Origin: Delphinus delphis
Taxonomy: Eukaryota; Chordata; Mammalia; Artiodactyla; Delphinidae
Length of the DNA stretch: 64,000 nt
NCBI RefSeq assembly: GCF_949987515.2
Contig: NC_082688.1
Location: forward strand, 101,659,893 to 101,723,892
Direction of reading: 5' to 3'
In this document: positions 57,880 to 64,000 of the stretch, piece by piece
How positions within the stretch are numbered: the stretch's first letter is position 1
How the letters are laid out: each line of letters starts with the position of its first letter
Translations under genes and position numbers: made by a program
Notes under the pieces: generated by a model
What the model saw: the letters and a program-made list of their open reading frames with translations, nothing else
Database searches by the model: none
Told to the model about the DNA's origin: nothing

Positions 57880-57955
57880 TGGGGAATATAGTGAATATTT
57901 TGTAATAACTGTAAATAGAATGTAAGCTTTAAAAATTGAATCAAATTTTTTAAAA
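57880..57955 (+). mobile_element. Possible L1 3' end scrap
   Basis: 'ggggaatatagtgaatattt' and 'ttgtaataactgtaaataga' resemble part of an L1 3'UTR, followed by AAAT repeats. Confidence 0.35.
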
Positions 57956-58124
57956 TAAATAAATAAATAGAAAATAATAGCAAGTGATATGAAAACGGTT
58001 GTGTGAGGGAACTGTTGACTGAAACCACCCTCCTTGGCCAGGCACAATGTGAACCGCTTGCATGAGCTGTCTCACAACACGAGGTCCCTTCCTGATAAGG
58101 AACACAGTGCTGCCGCTGAAAACT

Positions 58125-58248
58125 AACTGGGAGAACTCGGGAGAGGCGGAAAGGAGGGAGGAGATGCCAGCCCATAATATGTCTTGTAAAAGTAACTGGG
58201 AGAATTTGGGAGGGGCCAACAGGAGGGAGGAGACGCTAGCCCATATGT
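58125..58248 (+). repeat. Two-copy tandem repeat within the LTR
   Basis: The units start at 58125 and 58194 with 'aactgggagaa' and both end in 'cccata...atgt'; period 69. Such duplications are common in the U3 enhancer area of gammaretrovirus-like LTRs. Confidence 0.75.
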
Positions 58249-58276
58249 CCCACCAACCTCCCAGGAACTCTCCCAC

Positions 58277-58648
58277 TGAAAACCATCTTTTTTTTTTAAA
58301 TTTATTTTTGTCTGCGTTGGGTCTTCGTTGCTGCGTGCAGGCTTTCTTTAGGTGCAGCGGTGGGAGGCGGGCTACTCTTCGTTGTGGAGCAAGGGCTCTA
58401 GGCACGTGGGCTTCAGTAGTTGCAGCACGCGGGGTCAGCAGTTGCGGCAGGCGGACCCTAGACCATGAGGGCTCAGTAGTTGTGGCTCATGGGCTCTAGA
58501 GCTCAGGTTCAGTAGTTCTGGCGCATGGGCTTAGTTGCTCCGCAGCATGTGGGATCTTCCCAGACCAGGGCTCGAACCCGTGTCCCCTGCACTGACAGAT
58601 AGATTCTCAACCACTGCACCACCAGGGAAGTCCCTTGAAAACCATCTT
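58277..58648 (-). repeat. Long CHR-type SINE, antisense, within the LTR
   Basis: SINE at 58290-58635 with the exact duplication 'tgaaaaccatctt' (58277-58289, 58636-58648). B-box complement 'gggctcgaacccg'. Confidence 0.93.
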
Positions 58649-58941
58649 GACTGAGAGATGCACGCGCCACCAGGAAGGGCCTTGAATCAGACCAAATATG
58701 GGCACAGGCAAGATGATTGGCCAGAGACAATCCAGAAACTAACCCTATTACCATAAAACCTAAGACTGCGAGCCACATGGCAGAGCAGTTCTCCTGGGTT
58801 CCCTTACCCTGCTGCTCTCCACCCAGGTGCCCCTTCCCAATAAAGTCTTTTGCTTTGTCAGTGTGTGTGTCTCTGGACAATTCATTTGAGTGTTAGACAA
58901 GAGCCCACTCTCGGGCCCTGGGAGGGGTCCCCCTTCTGATA

Positions 58942-60106
58942 ATAGATGGAATATCATTAGAAGAATGTATTCAAAGATGGGGAAAAGCGGAACCCATGTC
59001 TACAGGTTGTGGAAGGATGGCAGGCCACTAATGAATTTAATTATTCAAAGCAACTCACAACTTGATGGAAGAGAGCATTCTTAGAAAACTCATTTTCTGT
59101 TTATATCTCAATCTCCAGATCCTTGAAATATAGCATCTCTTACTGCAGACCCATCAGTCAAGCCTCAGTTAGATCTAGAGCTATCCACATTAGGTACTGG
59201 TTTAATTTGTCATTGTCTTTATAAAAAAATATTCTATTCGATATTCCATTTGTAAATCACATTTGGAATTTATTTGCAGGAGCCAAAGGCAGCAAGATGC
59301 AACTGAGACCATATAAAAAGCCTTTGCAAGGTATCTCTTACCACAAGCATTTCTTTCATTGTATGCACACATTGTATGCACATTCAGAAGTGCAAGCCAA
59401 TATGTCTTGACAAAATGCAACATTACTATGTGGCCATTTTTTAGAGGAGATGGGTAGTAACCAGGAGTATTTGGACAATATAAATTCACATCTGCAAAAT
59501 GTCTGCGTACAAATTATTGATTTTTGTCTTCCCCAAATAGCCTATTAAAGGGAAACATTTTTCTAATGCTTTCCAGGGGGGCTGCAGGAAATCATTACTG
59601 GTGGTGACTGTTGTTTTATGGGTCTTTGGAATGGAAGCTTTAAATGTGAACGTGAAATGTGAAAAGGAAGGAAGTGATATGCAGATACCTGCCTGGGAGC
59701 CGCTTTTTATTCATTGCTGGTCCCCTAGTCTATTTCTCCAGGAAGTTAGCCCAGGGTGTCATTCTGGGAACCATTTGTTGAATGGCTCCTTTCTCTGCAG
59801 GAAATTTTTACAGAGCCCAAGGCTGGATTTAATTCCTCCTCATCTGGCCTCCACCCCGACCCTGTCCTTTCTATCTCTTCCCAGACACCCACTTTTTCCC
59901 ATCACCAGTTTCTCACTGGGGTTCCCACTCTCACATGTGTAGACTAAAGCATGACACCCACTGGGCCTGGGCGGCAACACAAGACCGGGAAGAGTCAGGA
60001 AAACCTCTGTGCAAAGTCTGTCTCTGCACCAGGGCCAGGGCCAGGGGTGGGGGAGGGGGTGAGGAAGTGGGCAAAGCATTGTGTCTAAAGGTGTGGCATC
60101 GTCAGA
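58942..60106. other. No recognised feature
   Basis: No repeat or gene recognised. The 113-codon frame at 59601-59942 shows no domain and no supported splice context. A G/purine-rich patch 'ggggtgggggagggggtgag' is at 60044-60063. Confidence 0.4.
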
Positions 60107-60468
60107 AAACAGTTCAGGTAAGAAATAGAGTTACAGATGTAGAAAATAAACTTATAGTTACGGGGGGTGGATAAGGATGGGAGAGGGATAAATTGGAAGA
60201 TTGGGACTGACATATATATACTACGATATATAAAATAGGTAACTCACAAGGACCTATTGTAGAGCACAGGGAACTCTACTCAATACTCTGCAATGGCCTA
60301 TGTGGGAAAAGATTCTAAACAAGAGTGGATATATGTATAACTGATTCATGCTGCTGAACCCCTGAAACTAACACAACATTGTAAATCAACTAGACTCCAA
60401 TAAAAATCAGAAAGGAAGGAAGGAAGGAAGGAAGGAAGGAAGGAAGGAACAGTGAAACAGTTCTGGTA
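60107..60468 (+). mobile_element. 5'-truncated L1 with (GGAA)n tail
   Basis: L1 3'UTR at 60121-60454 between 'aaacagttcaggta' and 'aaacagttctggta' (one mismatch). The tail is not poly-A but a (GGAA)n tract at 60412-60449. Confidence 0.9.
60412..60449 (+). repeat. (GGAA)n microsatellite, about 9.5 units
   Basis: An uninterrupted GGAA tetranucleotide tract after 'ccaataaaaatcagaa', the expected tail position of the L1. Confidence 0.95.
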
Positions 60469-60584
60469 GGTACAGCATACCCTTACTTATCACAAGGGAT
60501 CACCCTGGGACATTTGCAAAACTCCAAACGTGAAAGCACCGTCCTAGTGATGAGGATACTGATGATGAAGATGAGGAAAATAAA

Positions 60585-60790
60585 AGCAGTTTCGTTATAC
60601 TGAGTACTTAGTGTGAGCACCTGCTCCCTCATCTACTCCTGACAACAACTCTGGGAGGTAGGTGCTATTACCCTCAATTTACCAATGAGGGGCACATTTG
60701 CCCTTGGTCACTTATGAATAGTGGAGTGGGATTCAAATCCAAGTGCAGTGGATTCCAAAGCCCTCACTCTAAGCCACTGACCACCGCTGA
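60585..60790 (+). repeat. MIR SINE
   Basis: 'ctgacaacaactctgggagg', 'attaccctcaatttaccaat' and 'gggattcaaatccaagtgca' in MIR order. Confidence 0.8.
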
Positions 60791-60889
60791 GTGGTCAGGC
60801 TTGACCTAATCCGTTCCTGCTCACAGTCAAGTTCATCTAAACCTGGAGAACAGGTGTCAGTGAGCACTCTGGATAAACTTGAGGCACAG

Positions 60890-61400
60890 CCAGAAGGAAC
60901 ATATTTCATTCAATATTTAATTAAAAAGCATGTATTGTGTATAAGGAATGTGCAATGGAAATAAAGAGGAAGGATGCTAGGGCAGTGGGGAGACGGTCCA
61001 TAGACCAACTAACACAAAAATAAGGGTGTAACACAAATTGGTGTAAAGCTGTGGAGGACAAGTGTCGAATGCTGTGGACACGGTAATAGGAATCTAATTG
61101 ACATGAAGGGGCCAGAGAGGCCTCTCTGAGGCCAGAGGGATGAGCAGGAGTTAGGAGTTAACCAGGAAGGGGAGGAGGAGGGAAAAAGGATGTGCAAAGG
61201 CCCTAAAGGGGGCAGGAGATTAAGACATTTGCAGAACTGAAAGAAGGTCCATGTGGCTGCTGTATGATGAGAAGCAGGGAGAATGGCAGTCAGTGCAACT
61301 AGGGAGAGAGCAAGGGGAGAAGCACTTGAAGTCTTATGGGATGCTTGTATCCTCCTGGGTGAAATAAAGAAGCCATTAAAAAGTCCTGGTGAGGGAAAGA
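60890..61400. repeat. Ancient L2-like repeat (family X, copy 4)
   Basis: 'gccagagaggcctctctgag', 'tgtgcaaaggccctaaaggg' and 'ccatgtggctgctgtatgat' match the block order of the other family X copies. Confidence 0.5.
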
Positions 61401-61435
61401 CATTGTTACCCTGAGCATTGTTAAAAGCTCACTGC

Positions 61436-62730
61436 GGGGCGCCTTCAAGACGGCGGAGGAGTAAGACGTGGAGATCACCTTCCTCCCCACAAATACAACA
61501 AAACTACATCTACACGTGCAACAACTCCTACAGAACACCTACTGAATGCTGGCAGAAGACCTCAGGTTTCCCAAAAGACGCCCTCAGGTGACCTACACGC
61601 AGAGGCGGGGCCAAATCCAAAGCTGAGCCCCAGGAGCTGTGCAAACAAAGAAGAGAAGGGGAAACCTCTCCATGCAGCCTCAGGAGCAGCAGATTAACTC
61701 TCAACAATCAACTTGATGTACCTGTATTTGTGGAATACCTCAAGAGACAATGAATCATCCCAAAATTGAGGTGGGGGACTTTGGGAGCAGCTGTAAACTC
61801 GGGGTTTGCTTTCTGCATCTAACTTGTTTCTGGTTTTATGCTTATCTAGTTTAGTATTTAGAGCTTATTAAAATTGGTAGATTGTTTATTGATTTGGTTG
61901 CTCTCTTCCTTTTGTTATTTTTTTATATTTTTTTTCTTTTGTTTTTCTCTTTTTGTGAGTGTGTATGTGTATGCTTCTTTGTGTGTTTTTGTCTGCATAG
62001 CTTTACTTTTGCCATTTGTCCTAGGGCTCTGACTGTCATTTTTGTTGTGTATTTTTTTTTTTTTTTAGTATACTTTTTAGTGCTTGCTATCATTGGTGGA
62101 TTTGTTTTACGCTTTGGTTGCTCTCTTCTTTCTTTCTCTCTTTTATTACTTTTTTATTTTTAATAATTGTTTTCTATTTTAATAACTTTATTTTATTTTT
62201 TCTTTATTTCTTTTTCTTCCTTTTCTTCTGAGCCGTGTGGCTGACAGGGTCTTGGTGCTCTGGCCAAATGTCAGGCCTGAGCCTCTGAGGTGGGAGAGCC
62301 AACTTGAGGACATTGTTTCACCAGAGACCTCCCAGCCCCACATAATATCAAATGGCGAAATCTCTCCCAGAGATCTCCTTCTCAATGCTAAGACCCAGCT
62401 CCATTCAATGACCAGAAAGCTATAGTGCTGAACACCCTATGCCAAACAACTAGCAAAACAGGAACACAAACCCACCCATTAGCAGAGAGGCTGCCTAAAT
62501 CATAATAAGTTCACAGACACCCCAAAACACACCACCAGACGTGGTGCTGCTCACCAGAAAGACAAGATCCAGCCTCATCCACCAGAACACAGGTACCAGT
62601 CCCCTCTACCAGGAAGCCTACACAACCCACTGAACCAACCTCACCAACTGGGGGCAGAAACTAAAAACAATGGAAACGACGAACCTGCAGCCTGTGAAAA
62701 GGAGACCCCAAACACAGTAAATTAAGCAAA
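61436..62730 (+). promoter_or_regulatory. L1 copy 3 5'UTR with internal deletion
   Basis: The YY1-like site reads 'aagacggcgg' at 61447-61456, one base off copy 2's 'aagatggcgg'. After 'cccaaaagac' (61570-61579) the sequence jumps to a part equal to about position 190 of copy 1. Confidence 0.85.
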
Positions 62731-63619
62731 ATGAGAAGACAGAGAAATACGCAGCAGATAAAGGAGCAAGGTAAAAACCCTCCAGAACAAACAAATGAAG
62801 AGGAAGTAGGCAGTCTACCTGAAAAAGAATTCAGACTAATGATAGTAAACATGATCCAAAATCTTGGAAATAGAATGGAGAAAATACAAGAAACGTTTAA
62901 CAAGGACCTAGAAGAACTAAAGTACAAACAAACAATGATGAACAACACAATAAATGAAATTTAAAATTCTCTAGATGGAATCAAGCAGAATAACTGAGGC
63001 AGAAGAACGAATAAGTGACCTGGAAGAAAAAATAGTGGAAATAACTACTGCAGAGCAGAATAAAGAAAAAAGAATGAAAAGAATTGAGGACAGTCTCACA
63101 GACCTCTGGGCAACGTTAAATGCACCAACATTCGAACTATAGGGGTCCCAGAAGAAGAAGAGAAAAAAAGGGACTGAGAAAATATTTGAAGAGATTATAG
63201 TTGAAAACTTCCATAATATGGGTAAGGAAATAGTCAATCAAGTCCAGGAAGTGCAGAGAGCCCCATACAGGATAAATCCAAGGAAAAACACACCAAGACA
63301 CATATTAATCAAACTATCAAAAATTAAATACAAAGAAAAAATATTAAAAGCAGCAAGGGAAAAACAACAAATAACACACAAGGGAATCCCCATAAGGTTA
63401 ACAGCTGATCTTCCAGCAGAAACTCTGCAAGCCAGAAGGGAGAGGCAGGACATATTTAAAGTGGTGAAAGGAGAAAACCTACAACCAAGATTACTCTACC
63501 CAGCAAGGTTCTCATTCAGATTCAACAGAGAAATTAAAACCTTTACAGACAAGCAAAAGCTAAGACAATTCAGCACCACCAAAGCGGCTCTACAGCAAAT
63601 GGTAAAGGAACTTCGCTAG
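62731..63619 (+). pseudogene. L1 ORF1 remnant, copy 3
   Basis: The ATG at 62731 opens 77 codons of the N-terminal and coiled-coil region, ending at TAA 62962-62964. A two-base loss near 62985 shifts the frame. The C-terminal part is open from 63218 to the natural stop at 63617-63619, with VNQVQEVQRAPYRINPRK and the LQPRLLYPARFSF segment that copy 1 partly lost. The TAA is at the same codon as in copy 1. Confidence 0.92.
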
Positions 63620-63677
63620 GCAGGAAACACAAGACAAGGAAAAGACTTACAATAACAAACCCAAAACAATTAAGAAA

Positions 63678-64000
63678 AAGGTAATAGGAACATACATATG
63701 GAAAACTACCTTAAATGTAAATATATTAAATGCTCCAACCAAAAGACATAGACTGGCTGAATGGATACAAGAACAAGACCCGTGTATATGCTGTCTACAA
63801 GAGACCCATTTCAGACCTAGGGACACATACAGACTGAAAGAGAGGGGTTGGAAAAAATATTCCATGCAAATGTAAATCAAAAGAAAGCTGGAGTAGCAAT
63901 TCTCATATCAGACAAAATAGACTTTAAAACAAAGACTATTACAAGAGACAAAGAAGGACACTGCATAATGATCAAGGGATCAATCCAATAAGAAGATATA
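63678..64000 (+). pseudogene. L1 ORF2 start, copy 3 (partial)
   Basis: The expected ATG is AAG at 63678-63680, so the start codon is lost. The endonuclease N-terminus follows, with the QETH motif kept, Ile in place of the Gly of the NVNGL motif, and a frameshift near 63848-63862. Cut by the window end. Confidence 0.88.

Larger units (their letters stand above)
58000..58941 (+). repeat. ERV1-type solo LTR, split by a SINE
   Basis: About 600 bases of LTR plus a SINE. It starts near 58000 with 'tgtgtgagggaactgttgac'. AATAAA at 58839-58844 is followed by 'tgctttgtcagtgtgtgtgt', and the end near 58936 has 'caagagcccactctcgggcc'. No internal retroviral genes adjoin it. A 69-base-period repeat lies in the first third (listed separately). 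Flanking duplications were not resolved. Confidence 0.65.
61436..64000 (+). mobile_element. Long L1, copy 3 (3' part outside window)
   Basis: Begins at about 61436 with 'gcgccttcaagacggcgg', the true L1 5' end as in copy 2, and runs through 5'UTR, ORF1 and the start of ORF2 to the window edge. The 5'UTR lacks about 900 bases present in the other copies, with the break at about 61579. The 3' end and duplication are outside. Confidence 0.95.

Noticed and set aside
59601..59942. 113-codon open frame in a repeat-free area
   Set aside because: No domain, no supported splice or promoter context; about the length expected by chance.
60412..60449. CRISPR-like regular repeat
   Set aside because: Four-base microsatellite with no spacers, and the genome is mammalian.

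Overview
The window looks like nuclear DNA of a cetacean (whale or dolphin). It carries many tRNA-derived SINEs of the CHR type, whose head reads 'cttccctggtggcgcagtgg', several short CHR-2-like forms ending in 'gaggcccgcgtaccgc', and long and 3'-truncated copies of a cetartiodactyl L1 lineage. Older mammal-wide repeats (MIR, L2, L1M/HAL1-like, MaLR LTRs, DNA transposons) lie between them. The species cannot be fixed from this sequence. Repeat family names come from recognition of sequence patterns, not a database search. I found no exon, host gene or non-repeat RNA gene; every long open frame I checked lies in a repeat or lacks supporting evidence.

Layout. 1-6120 is a nearly complete but mutated plus-strand L1 whose 5' end lies outside the window. 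6285-14207 is mostly old antisense and sense L1/HAL1-like fragments, one CHR-1 SINE and a short young L1 3' end. 14285-22364 holds several SINEs, MIRs, a hAT-like element and an L2 relic. 22590-26494 is old minus-strand L1, split by an unclassified 412-bp insert and a SINE. 27253-28863 is a SINE split by an L1. 30481-31359 is a truncated L1 inside an older repeat. 32912-37267 is a second long L1 with 19-bp target-site duplications and a large internal deletion. 37370-43330 contains LTR-like, L1M and L2 relics plus two Tc1/mariner-type elements. 44236-45851 is a MaLR-like cluster. 46280-49130 is L2, a (TG)n tract and L1M. 50672-58941 holds SINEs, MIRs and an ERV1-type LTR. 60107-60468 is a short L1 with a (GGAA)n tail, and 61436-64000 is the 5' part of a third long L1.

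How the parts relate. The three long L1 copies lie in the same orientation. Most SINEs and short L1s are flanked by 10-19-bp direct repeats, often starting with A-rich sequence, as expected for insertion by the L1 machinery. The most notable observations are an identical premature ORF1 stop in two L1 copies, a SINE that appears to have carried about 115 bp of downstream sequence to a new site, a long SINE with features of both the long and short subfamilies, and two large internal deletions in L1 copies.
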